From Ruminiclostridium sp964415835 (lineage in GTDB: Bacteria > Bacillota > Clostridia > Acetivibrionales > DSM-1351), in the NCBI GenBank assembly GCA_964415835.1, contig CAYQCA010000002.1, forward strand, positions 15,507 to 79,506: DNA of 64,000 bases, read 5' to 3'. Positions 45,826 through 54,581 of the stretch are shown here, piece after piece. The notes beneath the pieces were generated by a model. That model did no database searches, was not told the origin of the DNA, and saw only the letters and a list, made by a program, of their open reading frames with translations. The position numbers and the translations under genes were made by a program. Position 1 is the stretch's first letter. The number at the start of each line of letters is the position of its first letter.

Positions 45826-46725
45826 ATGCAGAATAGTAAAAAGAATAGTCTGAAGCCCAAGCCGCATATTCTTGATTACGTTAATATAGTAACACTTCTG
45901 ATATTTGCATTAGTTGCATTGTTTCCCTTTTACTATGTATTAATATATTCCTTTGCGGACTATGCAGCAATACAGGCACAGAAAATTTATCTTATTCCTA
46001 CATCTCTTAATTTATCGGCATACAAAACAATATTTTCTGACAATACCTTTTTAAATGCTTTCAAAGTATCTGTTTTTATTACGGTTGTAGGAACGATTTG
46101 GAGTCTCTTCATCTGTACAATGACAGCATATGTGCTAAGTAGAAAGGATCTTCCGGGCAAGGGACTGATATTTACAATTGTTTTGATTCCAATGTTTTTC
46201 AGCGGAGGCCTTATCCCGTATTATCTGCAGGTGCAGAGCCTCGGTCTGATTGATAAAATTGCGGCACTGATCATACCAGCATCAATAAACACATTTTATG
46301 TAATATTATTAAAAAACTATTTTGATGATATCTCTCCGTCCCTTGAGGAAAGCGCTAAAATTGACGGTGCAAATGATTTGGTAATATTCTATGGAATCAT
46401 TCTGCCAATATCAAAGCCGATTCTTGCTACCGTAACATTATTCTTTATGGTAGATAAGTGGAATGAATACTATAATGCGATGCTGTTTATAAACAGTCAG
46501 AAGCTGAAACCCTTACAGCTGATGCTCCGTGAGGTGATTCAAAATGCAACATTTTTGCAGAGCGGATCACTCGGTGCTATGATTGCGAAGCAAAATTCTC
46601 CAAACTTTACTCAGACACTTCAAATGGCAATAATCATTTTTACGACTGTACCTGTTATCATTATTTATCCGTTCCTACAGAAATACTTTGCATCCGGTTT
46701 GATGATAGGGGCGGTTAAGGAATAA
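45826..46725 (+). CDS. Oligosaccharide ABC transporter permease (YtcP-like)
   Basis: A 299-residue permease of the YtcP/LplC group. First helix at about residues 22-42; EAA loop EESAKIDGANDLVIFYGIILP; ends with the typical FASGLMIGAVKE tail. ATG 45826 follows AAAGGGG and lies directly after the stop of the partner permease. Confidence 0.93.
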   Translation: MQNSKKNSLKPKPHILDYVNIVTLLIFALVALFPFYYVLIYSFADYAAIQAQKIYLIPTSLNLSAYKTIFSDNTFLNAFKVSVFITVVGTIWSLFICTMTAYVLSRKDLPGKGLIFTIVLIPMFFSGGLIPYYLQVQSLGLIDKIAALIIPASINTFYVILLKNYFDDISPSLEESAKIDGANDLVIFYGIILPISKPILATVTLFFMVDKWNEYYNAMLFINSQKLKPLQLMLREVIQNATFLQSGSLGAMIAKQNSPNFTQTLQMAIIIFTTVPVIIIYPFLQKYFASGLMIGAVKE

Positions 46726-46781
46726 TCCGAATCTATTAAATTAAAATAGATAATTAAAATTAATTTGTAGGAGGTAAAAAA

Positions 46782-48404
46782 ATGAAGAAAATACTTGCAT
46801 TAGTTCTCGCGGGCATAATGGTGCTCAGTATGGCAGCGTGCTCATCCAAAGATGATTCTTCCACGAAAGACTCATCAGCTTCACAATCCACTGTATCACA
46901 GGCAACAGAAGCAACACCTACCAAGACGGAACCGGTCGAAGTTTCACTTGCATTCTGGTCAATTGGTCAGGCTATACCTGAAGATGGAAATAAAGATCCG
47001 CTGCTTGATTTTATCCAATCCAAACTCAACATTAAAATTAAGCCTGTAAACATTACCTGGGATGATTATACTCAGAAGATTCAGATCTGGGCTGCATCAA
47101 ATCAACTTCCGGATGCATTTGCGATTGATGTGGTCGGTACATCAACATTGGATGAATGGGTAAAACAAGGAATAATAAAAGAAATTCCTGACCTTTCTGC
47201 ATATCCCAACCTGAAAGCAACTATTGGTACTTCTGCATTTGACTCATACAAATATCCGGTTGGCGATCCAAATGCTAAAGCCTATTCCATTCCAAGACTA
47301 AACTACCGTGATCCAAACTGGGTAATCAATGATTACGGTGTAATAGTTCGTAAAGACTGGATGGCTGCAAAAGGCTGGTCAGAGCCTACAAACTTCAATG
47401 AATTTTCTGAGCTTATGGTGAAATTTGCTAAAGAAGATCCAGATGGAAACGGCAAAGCAGATACAATCGGTCTAACAGCGTATAATATCGAATCACTGGG
47501 TTGGTTGTTCAACAGCTTTGAACCCGGAATGACAAGCGGAAGCAGTAAGACAATGGTAAGAGATGCAAGTGGCAAATGGACTCCTGCGTTCACGACTGAA
47601 GGAGCACTTGCAGGTTACAAGGCTGTTAAAAATCTCTTTGACATAGGCGGACTTGATAAAGACTTTGCAACACTAAAAGGTGAAGAAGGCATAGACAAAT
47701 TTGCTGCAGGAAAAGCCGGTGCATTAGCTTATGGAGCAAATTACGGTTCGTTGGTAGGAATTAATAACAAATTTGCACAGCTCAACCCGAATTATAAATT
47801 CGAGGATACATTTGCAGTATTGAAGCCATTTAAAAATGTGGATGGCAATTACTATCGTATACTTTCAGATCCAGCTTGGAGTGAAACATATATCAACGCA
47901 AAAGCCAGCGATGAAAAGACAGCTAAAATACTTGAACTCTTTGACTACTTCTTCTCAGAAGAAGGATATAACTATACACACTTTGGTATGAAAGATGTAG
48001 ACTGGAAGCTTGATAACGGTAAAGTTACTGTTATTGAACAAACAGATGCCAGCGGAAAAACTATAACCGCATTTGACAAATATCCTTCAATCAAGCTCAA
48101 CTCACTTGCTGAATGGAGCGGTACAGGTTCATACATTAATCCTCAGCTTTACCCGCAAATACAGGCAAAATCTATTGAGATGCGTGACTGGTGGCTGGCG
48201 AACGCAAAGGTTTATGAAACAAACCTTAACGTAAAATTCCTTAACTACCCATCAAAGGCTCAAAACGTTGCAGAATTCAAAACTGATATTACAAGAATAG
48301 TAATGTCTAAGGATGTAGAAAAAGCATTCAATGATGTGAAATCCGAATACCTTAAAAACGGTTATGAAAGTATTATAAAAGAAGTAAACGAGCTTACAAA
48401 ATAA
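46782..48404 (+). CDS. Oligosaccharide-binding lipoprotein (LplA-like)
   Basis: A 540-residue extracellular binding protein. Signal peptide to about residue 19 with lipobox SMAAC, so the mature protein is lipid-anchored. A Ser/Thr-rich linker to about residue 50 precedes the two-lobed binding domain. It contains an LDGNGKADTIGLT-like calcium-type loop (DPDGNGKADTIG) seen in this group of large binding proteins. GGAGG precedes the ATG. It is the receptor of the importer encoded just upstream. A strong terminator follows. Confidence 0.93.
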   Translation: MKKILALVLAGIMVLSMAACSSKDDSSTKDSSASQSTVSQATEATPTKTEPVEVSLAFWSIGQAIPEDGNKDPLLDFIQSKLNIKIKPVNITWDDYTQKIQIWAASNQLPDAFAIDVVGTSTLDEWVKQGIIKEIPDLSAYPNLKATIGTSAFDSYKYPVGDPNAKAYSIPRLNYRDPNWVINDYGVIVRKDWMAAKGWSEPTNFNEFSELMVKFAKEDPDGNGKADTIGLTAYNIESLGWLFNSFEPGMTSGSSKTMVRDASGKWTPAFTTEGALAGYKAVKNLFDIGGLDKDFATLKGEEGIDKFAAGKAGALAYGANYGSLVGINNKFAQLNPNYKFEDTFAVLKPFKNVDGNYYRILSDPAWSETYINAKASDEKTAKILELFDYFFSEEGYNYTHFGMKDVDWKLDNGKVTVIEQTDASGKTITAFDKYPSIKLNSLAEWSGTGSYINPQLYPQIQAKSIEMRDWWLANAKVYETNLNVKFLNYPSKAQNVAEFKTDITRIVMSKDVEKAFNDVKSEYLKNGYESIIKEVNELTK

Positions 48405-48416
48405 AAAATAATGTAA

Positions 48417-48443
48417 GAGGGCGGACTATCGGTCCGCCTTTTT
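48417..48443 (+). terminator. Rho-independent terminator
   Basis: Stem GGCGGAC / GTCCGCC with a 5-nt loop, followed by TTTTT. It closes the importer part of the operon; the genes after it can be reached by read-through or their own promoter. Confidence 0.9.
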
Positions 48444-48499
48444 ACAAATCAGAGTTTAATTTAACTGCATAATTAAAGCTATTTTTACATGGAGGCAGT

Positions 48500-49360
48500 A
48501 TGATAATTGATGCGCATAATCATGCAGACTGGTTAGGTTATTCTTTTCAAAAAACAATAGATAACATGAACGAAAGTGGTATTGATAAGGCCATTTTACT
48601 TTCATGGGATTGTCCTGCAGATGAGTATGACCCGGAAGCAAATCATCTGTATAATGTAGACGGCCCCGGACCGATTTCTCTGCAAAGCTGTCTTTCATAT
48701 AAGGCTCAGGCGCCTGAAAGATTTATTATCGGATATGCACCTGATTTTCGCAGACCGGATGCAATAGATAAGCTCAAAGCAGCCAGGAATCTCTATGATG
48801 TAAAGGTTTGCGGAGAGGTTAAATTGCGTGCAATGTATGATAACTTTGATGCAATAGAATTATTCCGATATTGCGGGTCAATAGGTATGCCTGTTATATT
48901 GCATCTTGAATATCCGCTGACACGCAATGGCAGATACCCAAGACCTCATTACTGGTATGGCGGTACTATAGATACACTTGAAAGAGTGCTTGTTGAATGC
49001 CCCGAAACAAACTTTCTCGGTCATGCTCCCGGTTTTTGGGCACATATCGGGGATGATGAACAATTTTTAAAGACTGATTATCCAACAGGTGAAATAGAAA
49101 GTGAAGGTAAAATAGCAAAACTTCTCAGGAAATATAGCAACCTTTACTGTGATATTTCAGCATATTCCGGATTTAATGCGTTATCCCGTGATGCGGAATA
49201 TACAAAGAAATTTATACTTGAGTTTGAAAATAGAATTATTTATGCTCGAGATTGTTATGACAATTATCATCGTGATGTGATTGAACGTCTTGATTTAAAT
49301 GCAGATATAAAAGATAAAATCTACAGCGGCAATATATTAAAACTTATTGTCGGCCTCTAA
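48500..49360 (+). CDS. Amidohydrolase family 2 (TIM-barrel metal hydrolase)
   Basis: A 286-residue amidohydrolase_2-type protein. DAHNH (His6, His8) starts strand 1, the histidine in FLGHAPGFWAH lies in the middle and an Asp in IYARDCYDNYH near the end, the usual metal-site order. Members hydrolyse lactones or decarboxylate ring acids. GGAGG precedes the ATG. It lies between the importer and two aminotransferase genes; a role in opening a sugar lactone is conceivable but unproven. Confidence 0.85.
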   Translation: MIIDAHNHADWLGYSFQKTIDNMNESGIDKAILLSWDCPADEYDPEANHLYNVDGPGPISLQSCLSYKAQAPERFIIGYAPDFRRPDAIDKLKAARNLYDVKVCGEVKLRAMYDNFDAIELFRYCGSIGMPVILHLEYPLTRNGRYPRPHYWYGGTIDTLERVLVECPETNFLGHAPGFWAHIGDDEQFLKTDYPTGEIESEGKIAKLLRKYSNLYCDISAYSGFNALSRDAEYTKKFILEFENRIIYARDCYDNYHRDVIERLDLNADIKDKIYSGNILKLIVGL

Positions 49361-49393
49361 TATTATTATTTACTGTAAAAGGGAGAGGTTAAC

Positions 49394-50650
49394 ATGAAAA
49401 ATTTAGCTATTAACGGCGGAACACCGGTCCGTAATACCAGTCTTCAGGCTGAATATCTTGGAGCGTCCCTCTACGGCGCGGAAGAAATGAGTGCTTTGGA
49501 ACGAGTTATAAAAGCAAAATCACCTTTTCGTTACTATGGTCTTGACTGCCAGAAGTTTGTTTCAAAATTTGAAACAGAATGCAAGCAGAAATTTGAAATT
49601 CAAAATGCATTGGGAGTATCAAGTGGTACTGCTGCACTGATAGTGGCGCTAAAAGCTGCAGGAGTAGGCGCAGGAGACAAGGTAATAGTACCTGCCGTTA
49701 CTTTTATTGCAACTGCCGGTGCGGTTGTGTGTGCAGGTGCAGTACCTGTTTTTGCTGATTGTGATGATAGTCTCAATATTAATCCGGATGAAATCTCGCG
49801 TTTGGCTGATAAATACACAAAGGCTGTAATACCTGTACCACTTCTCGGTAATTCATGCCGGATGGATAAGATAATCAGCGAGGCTAAAAAGCATAAGCTT
49901 GTTGTTATTGAAGATGTTGCTCAATCCATGGGTAGTAAATTCGATGGAAAATACTCCGGTACAATGGGTGATATCGGCTGTTTCAGTATGCAGCTGAACA
50001 AGGTTCTCACAACAGGCGAGGGAGGAATGGTTTGCACAAACAATGAAAACTATTTTGAGCGTGCATGCAGGTTCCATGATCAGGGTATGTATAGAGAAAA
50101 GGAAGGCTTCTTGAATACGGTCAACAGTGAAAATCTCATTATCGGACAGAACTATCGTATGAGCGAGCTAACGGGTGCAGTTGCAAGCGAGCAGATTCTG
50201 AAGCTGGATTGGCTTGTGGAAAACTGCAGAAGAGTATTCAGGTCAATAATGTCAAAAATTCAGCCGAATGAACATATACAGTTCCGTAAGATTATTGATG
50301 AAGAAGGATTTTTGGGTACATCAATACTTGCATTTGCAAGTTCCACGGAACTTGCTGCTCAAATCCGTGCTGCTATAAGCAAGGAGAATATTCCATGCGG
50401 ATATTTATATAATGGTAAGCCGCTTTATTTGAATCCTCAGATTTTCTATCAGCGTACGGCTGATGTTTCAGGTTTTCCATTCAATCAGTTTGAAGAACCT
50501 GTTGTATACAGCGAAGGCATGTGTCCTACAGCAGAAGATCTGATGTCAAGAAATATTCACATTCCACTGAGCCCAACGTTTACAGAGCAAGATTGTGATG
50601 ACGTTGCAAATGCATTTAACAAGGTGGTATTGGCTCTTTGTTCAAAATAG
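49394..50650 (+). CDS. DegT/DnrJ/EryC1/StrS-family aminotransferase
   Basis: A 418-residue PLP enzyme. The cofactor-binding block SSGTAALIVAL, the VIEDVAQSMGS aspartate and the Schiff-base lysine Lys203 in NKVLTTGEGG are all present. Family members aminate keto-sugars or keto-cyclitols using glutamate or glutamine, or do the reverse. GGGAGAGG precedes the ATG. It is followed after 62 bp by a second, different DegT-type gene. Confidence 0.9.
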   Translation: MKNLAINGGTPVRNTSLQAEYLGASLYGAEEMSALERVIKAKSPFRYYGLDCQKFVSKFETECKQKFEIQNALGVSSGTAALIVALKAAGVGAGDKVIVPAVTFIATAGAVVCAGAVPVFADCDDSLNINPDEISRLADKYTKAVIPVPLLGNSCRMDKIISEAKKHKLVVIEDVAQSMGSKFDGKYSGTMGDIGCFSMQLNKVLTTGEGGMVCTNNENYFERACRFHDQGMYREKEGFLNTVNSENLIIGQNYRMSELTGAVASEQILKLDWLVENCRRVFRSIMSKIQPNEHIQFRKIIDEEGFLGTSILAFASSTELAAQIRAAISKENIPCGYLYNGKPLYLNPQIFYQRTADVSGFPFNQFEEPVVYSEGMCPTAEDLMSRNIHIPLSPTFTEQDCDDVANAFNKVVLALCSK

Positions 50651-50712
50651 GTACATATTTATATCAACGATGCAGTCCAAAAAATTATTTTTAATCGAGA
50701 GGAGAAATTATT

Positions 50713-52032
50713 ATGGCAAAGCCAACAAAGAAAGCATCTGATTTTCGTTATAATACCGGTGAGGCACGTGTTCCATGGCCTGCAGTAGGTGAAAATTACA
50801 ATACCTCCGACCTTATGGAGGTTATAAAGTTCCTTATGCAGGGAGAGGGCAAAGAGTATGATGCAATAACTGCTGCTATTGAAAAGGAAGTAAATAATCT
50901 CTCCCAAATATCAAATCCTCCAGGTAAGTTATCGCTTGGATCAAAGGTTGATGAAGTAGAAGCAAAATGTGATGAATACCTTGGAACTCAAAACAGCCTT
51001 TTTGTTGCAAACTGCACAGCAGGTTTTGAAATTGCATATAAATATGCGAATATTGGCCCGGGAGATGAAGTAATTGTTCCGGCAATTACATTTATCGCGA
51101 CAATGGCTTATCCATTATCTGTCGGTGCAAAGGTAGTATTTGCAGATGTTGACATGAAAACTCTGAATATGGATCCAAAGAATCTGGAAAGAAAAATAAC
51201 TCCAAAAACAAAGATGATCGTTCCTGTACACATAGGCGGATATCCATGTGACATGGATGCTATTAATGCAATAGCCAAAAAACATGACATTCTGGTTTTG
51301 GAAGATGCGGCACACGCTTTTGGAGCAATATACAAGGGTAAGAAAATCGGTTCCATCTCTGATTTTACATCCTTTAGCTTCCATGAAGTTAAAAATAATA
51401 CTTCCTTTGGTGAAGGCGGTATATTGACAACCAATATTGAAAGCTTCCGCCCGGAATTGAAGCGTTCACGTTTCCTTGGCCTGAACTTCTCCTGTCCCAT
51501 AGAGCACTGGCTGTATAATATTACTGCTATTCCGGGAAAATATGGCCCATCAGTTGCCGGGAACAGTTCTACCACTGAAATACAGGCTCTTGGTCTTTCG
51601 CTTCAGATAGACCGCTACGATGAGATTCTGGCAAAACGTACTGCAGCAGCAACGTATTTAACTAAACGCCTGAGCGGGAATCCTGCCATTATTCCTCAGG
51701 ACCTTGGAAATGAAGATATTGTCCCATCCTTCCATTTGTATCAACTGCAGATAGATCCTGCATTAGCTGGTGGAGATATTCAGATTCTTAAGAAAAAGCT
51801 GGCTGATAAGGGAGTTACAAATATTCCTCACTTCGGACCTCTCTATCGCTTTGATATACTTGCTGAATTGGGCTATGACAGAGATGCTATTGCCGCTACA
51901 TGTCCTAATTGTGAAGAAGTGTTTTATAAGAGATATACTCATCTCCCTATTTACGGACTCACACAGGAACAACTGGATTATGCTGCAGATGCAATACTGG
52001 AATCAGTATCAGAAATGCAGGCGGGTAAATAG
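50713..52032 (+). CDS. Second DegT/DnrJ/EryC1/StrS-family aminotransferase
   Basis: A 439-residue PLP enzyme with a 60-residue N-terminal extension relative to short family members. VANCTAGFEIAYKYA is the cofactor loop, LEDAAHAFGA has the pyridine-binding Asp, and Lys227 in HEVKNNTSFGEGG is the expected Schiff-base residue; the usual TTGEGG is SFGEGG. GAGAGGAG precedes the ATG. Last gene of the plus-strand region and followed by a terminator. Two such enzymes in tandem are more often found in amino-sugar or aminocyclitol pathways. Confidence 0.9.
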   Translation: MAKPTKKASDFRYNTGEARVPWPAVGENYNTSDLMEVIKFLMQGEGKEYDAITAAIEKEVNNLSQISNPPGKLSLGSKVDEVEAKCDEYLGTQNSLFVANCTAGFEIAYKYANIGPGDEVIVPAITFIATMAYPLSVGAKVVFADVDMKTLNMDPKNLERKITPKTKMIVPVHIGGYPCDMDAINAIAKKHDILVLEDAAHAFGAIYKGKKIGSISDFTSFSFHEVKNNTSFGEGGILTTNIESFRPELKRSRFLGLNFSCPIEHWLYNITAIPGKYGPSVAGNSSTTEIQALGLSLQIDRYDEILAKRTAAATYLTKRLSGNPAIIPQDLGNEDIVPSFHLYQLQIDPALAGGDIQILKKKLADKGVTNIPHFGPLYRFDILAELGYDRDAIAATCPNCEEVFYKRYTHLPIYGLTQEQLDYAADAILESVSEMQAGK

Positions 52033-52055
52033 TATAAAGGTATATAATTGAGATT

Positions 52056-52092
52056 AAAAACACAGGGGTCCATTATACATCCCTGTGTTTTT
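52056..52092 (+). terminator. Rho-independent terminator
   Basis: Perfect 12-bp stem aaaaacacaggg / ccctgtgttttt with a 13-nt loop and a T-tract. It ends the aminotransferase operon. Confidence 0.92.
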
Positions 52093-52196
52093 CTTATTCT
52101 TGACTGCTTAAGTTAACCATGATAATCTGTATATGGGTTTACGTAATAGGGCAATTTTCAACGTGTTAGACATAGTAACATATTTATTATCTGGAG

Positions 52197-53840
52197 TTGA
52201 TATTTAAATTGATTGTTTTGTTTATGTTATCTTTTTTTGCTTTTATTGTCTATATATACATTGGAATTGCTACTTTGAGGTTAAATAAAAGGTCTTTATT
52301 AAATAGGATATTCTTATTACTGTGTTTAAGCATGGCGATTTGGTCATTTGCATATTCTTTTGCATATATGGCTCTGGATTTAGTCACATTTTACAAATGG
52401 AATAAAATTTCAGCAATAGGGTGGTGCAGCTTTAGCGCAATAAGTCTGTACCTGGTATTAGTAATAACTGAAAGTAAAGTCTTAAAATTTAAATTTGCAA
52501 GAACAATTATTCTTTTACCTGCACCGGTATTTCTATATTTAGTTATATTCCAATTTGGACCTGATATAAAAACTCCTTATCTTGTAGAGAAATTCTTTTA
52601 TACCGGTAATTTTATTTATAATTTTTCCTATTTACTATTGTGTATTTTAATAATTTTTATATGGGGAGTAAAATCCGTAAACAAAAGGCAAAAAATGCAG
52701 GCTAAAATTGTTGTAATCGTTTGCGTAATTCCTTTTTTATTTAATCTTATTACTCAACAGATATTACCTAGGTTTGGGATCACAATCCCTATGATGGGAC
52801 AAATTTATTCTCTTATTATGATATTTGGAATATATGTTGCTATTACTAAATACAGATTTTTGGACATCCCAATTTCAGACATTACTGATGAAGTACTGGC
52901 TGAAATGGTTGATTTGTTTATACTATTAAGCCCGAAAGGAAACATTATAAAAGTTAATAGTCAAGCTTTGAAACTAACCGGGTATAGTCATAGTGAACTG
53001 ATAGACAAACATATAACATACATTCTTAATCATGAACAAATTGAAAGTATATTCAGTAAAAGCAGCACTGAAAGGTCAGTCTTGAAATTTCCGGAAGTTA
53101 ATTTTAAAACAAAAAGTAAAGGCAATGTTCCCATTAGTGTCTCTTGCACACTGATGATTGACCCGCAAATTAAGGATCTGTTAGGCGTGGTAATAGTTGG
53201 ACAAGACATTAGAACAACAAAGGAACTGGCAAAAGAAATAGAAAAACACAAAGAAACAGCCTTAAAATTACAGATTGCTAATGCACAAATCGAAAAAATG
53301 AATCAGGAGTTGGAAGAGAAGAACACGATCCTTACAAAAACAAATTATATACTTCGTGACAAATCAATAAGGGACAGTTTAACAAAATTATATAATCATC
53401 GGTACATTTTTCAGGTACTAACAAGTAAAATTGAAATGATAAGTGCTAATAATCAGCATTTATCATTAATGATGCTAGACATAGATCACTTTAAAAAAGT
53501 AAATGATCATTATGGACACCAAATTGGCGACAGGGTTTTGAGAGGCATTTCAGAATTAATTTTAAATAGTGTAAGGGATACAGATATTGTCGGCAGATAC
53601 GGCGGAGAAGAATTTCTAGTAATTTTGCCTGATACAGATATTTTTAGCGCAGCTTTAATTGCAGAAAAAATAAGAAAGAGTATTGAAGATTACAAAATTG
53701 AGGACAAAAACTTTAAAGTTACCATCAGTATCGGCTTAACCCAATATTCAGGGGATGACACTACAACTATAATACGTAGGGCAGATCAGTTGCTGTATAA
53801 ATGCAAACAGAACGGCAGGAACAGGGTTGAGGTTGGCTAA
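52197..53840 (+). CDS. Membrane PAS-GGDEF diguanylate cyclase
   Basis: A 547-residue membrane protein. Seven predicted helices at residues 1-220 resemble the N-terminal 7TM region of some histidine kinases. A PAS domain (about 235-355), a short coiled coil (355-395) and a GGDEF domain follow. The catalytic motif is GGEEF (469-473), so it should make c-di-GMP from GTP. An inhibitory site RDTD (460-463) lies exactly five residues before it, so product feedback is likely. Start is uncertain: TTG 52197 lies directly after GGAG; TTG 52209 or ATG 52224 are possible. Confidence 0.88.
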   Translation: MIFKLIVLFMLSFFAFIVYIYIGIATLRLNKRSLLNRIFLLLCLSMAIWSFAYSFAYMALDLVTFYKWNKISAIGWCSFSAISLYLVLVITESKVLKFKFARTIILLPAPVFLYLVIFQFGPDIKTPYLVEKFFYTGNFIYNFSYLLLCILIIFIWGVKSVNKRQKMQAKIVVIVCVIPFLFNLITQQILPRFGITIPMMGQIYSLIMIFGIYVAITKYRFLDIPISDITDEVLAEMVDLFILLSPKGNIIKVNSQALKLTGYSHSELIDKHITYILNHEQIESIFSKSSTERSVLKFPEVNFKTKSKGNVPISVSCTLMIDPQIKDLLGVVIVGQDIRTTKELAKEIEKHKETALKLQIANAQIEKMNQELEEKNTILTKTNYILRDKSIRDSLTKLYNHRYIFQVLTSKIEMISANNQHLSLMMLDIDHFKKVNDHYGHQIGDRVLRGISELILNSVRDTDIVGRYGGEEFLVILPDTDIFSAALIAEKIRKSIEDYKIEDKNFKVTISIGLTQYSGDDTTTIIRRADQLLYKCKQNGRNRVEVG

Positions 53841-53980
53841 AGTTTAAATTAGTTCTGGCGGGAAATTATCAATACATGGTTAAATATGGTAAAATTAGAT
53901 TTGTAGCTGTTTTATTAAAGTATTAATAATAATATAACTCACAAACTATGTGTAAACCAAATTTGATCGGAGGGTCAGGC

Positions 53981-54448
53981 TTGAGAATTTTACTGACAGC
54001 AATAGGTATCTTTATAAGTTTAATATTAGGATCAAGTAACTCGTTGCTTGATCAAGAGTTCCATGTTTCATTGAGATACCCGGCGCAATGGCAGAAAGAA
54101 ACCGGCTATATTGACCGCTATAAAGGAGAAAATGGATTTTTTGCAATAGATGCTGTTGCTGGTGGCGAAAATATGTCTATTGATGAAATTGTTAAGTTTT
54201 CTACAGAACATAAATTGAAACCATATGGAACTAACCCAAAGGTTTCGGATTTGTATGTTGATGGGCAGGAAGCAAGAATGATAACTGCTTCCAGTGATCA
54301 GCCTGAGGAAATGAACAGACAGTCAGAATTAATCGTAAAGTATCCTGAGCCGGTTACAATAGGAGGTAATACCTATTACTATTTTGTAATGTATGCAGAT
54401 AAAGATCATATTACTGACATTGCTGAAACTATCAGGTTTACATCTTAA
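53981..54448 (+). CDS. Small exported or anchored protein, PsbP/Mog1-like
   Basis: A 155-residue protein. An N-terminal hydrophobic segment (residues 2-20) is a signal peptide or anchor. The rest (FHVSLRYPAQWQKETGY to the end) has the pattern of the PsbP/Mog1-like alpha/beta sandwich found in many Firmicute lipoproteins and envelope proteins. TTG 53981 was chosen because GGAGGG lies 6 bp upstream; an ATG at 53948 lacks a site. Function unknown. Confidence 0.65.
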   Translation: MRILLTAIGIFISLILGSSNSLLDQEFHVSLRYPAQWQKETGYIDRYKGENGFFAIDAVAGGENMSIDEIVKFSTEHKLKPYGTNPKVSDLYVDGQEARMITASSDQPEEMNRQSELIVKYPEPVTIGGNTYYYFVMYADKDHITDIAETIRFTS

Positions 54449-54581
54449 TAAAGGAGCGATTAAAGAAGGTAAAAGTTTGATATATTTATATATTTTTATA
54501 TTAGGATTATGATTGCTTGTAGAGGCAAAATAATGGTAAAATATACGAAATATAGAATATATAAATGTATGGAGCTCGGCT

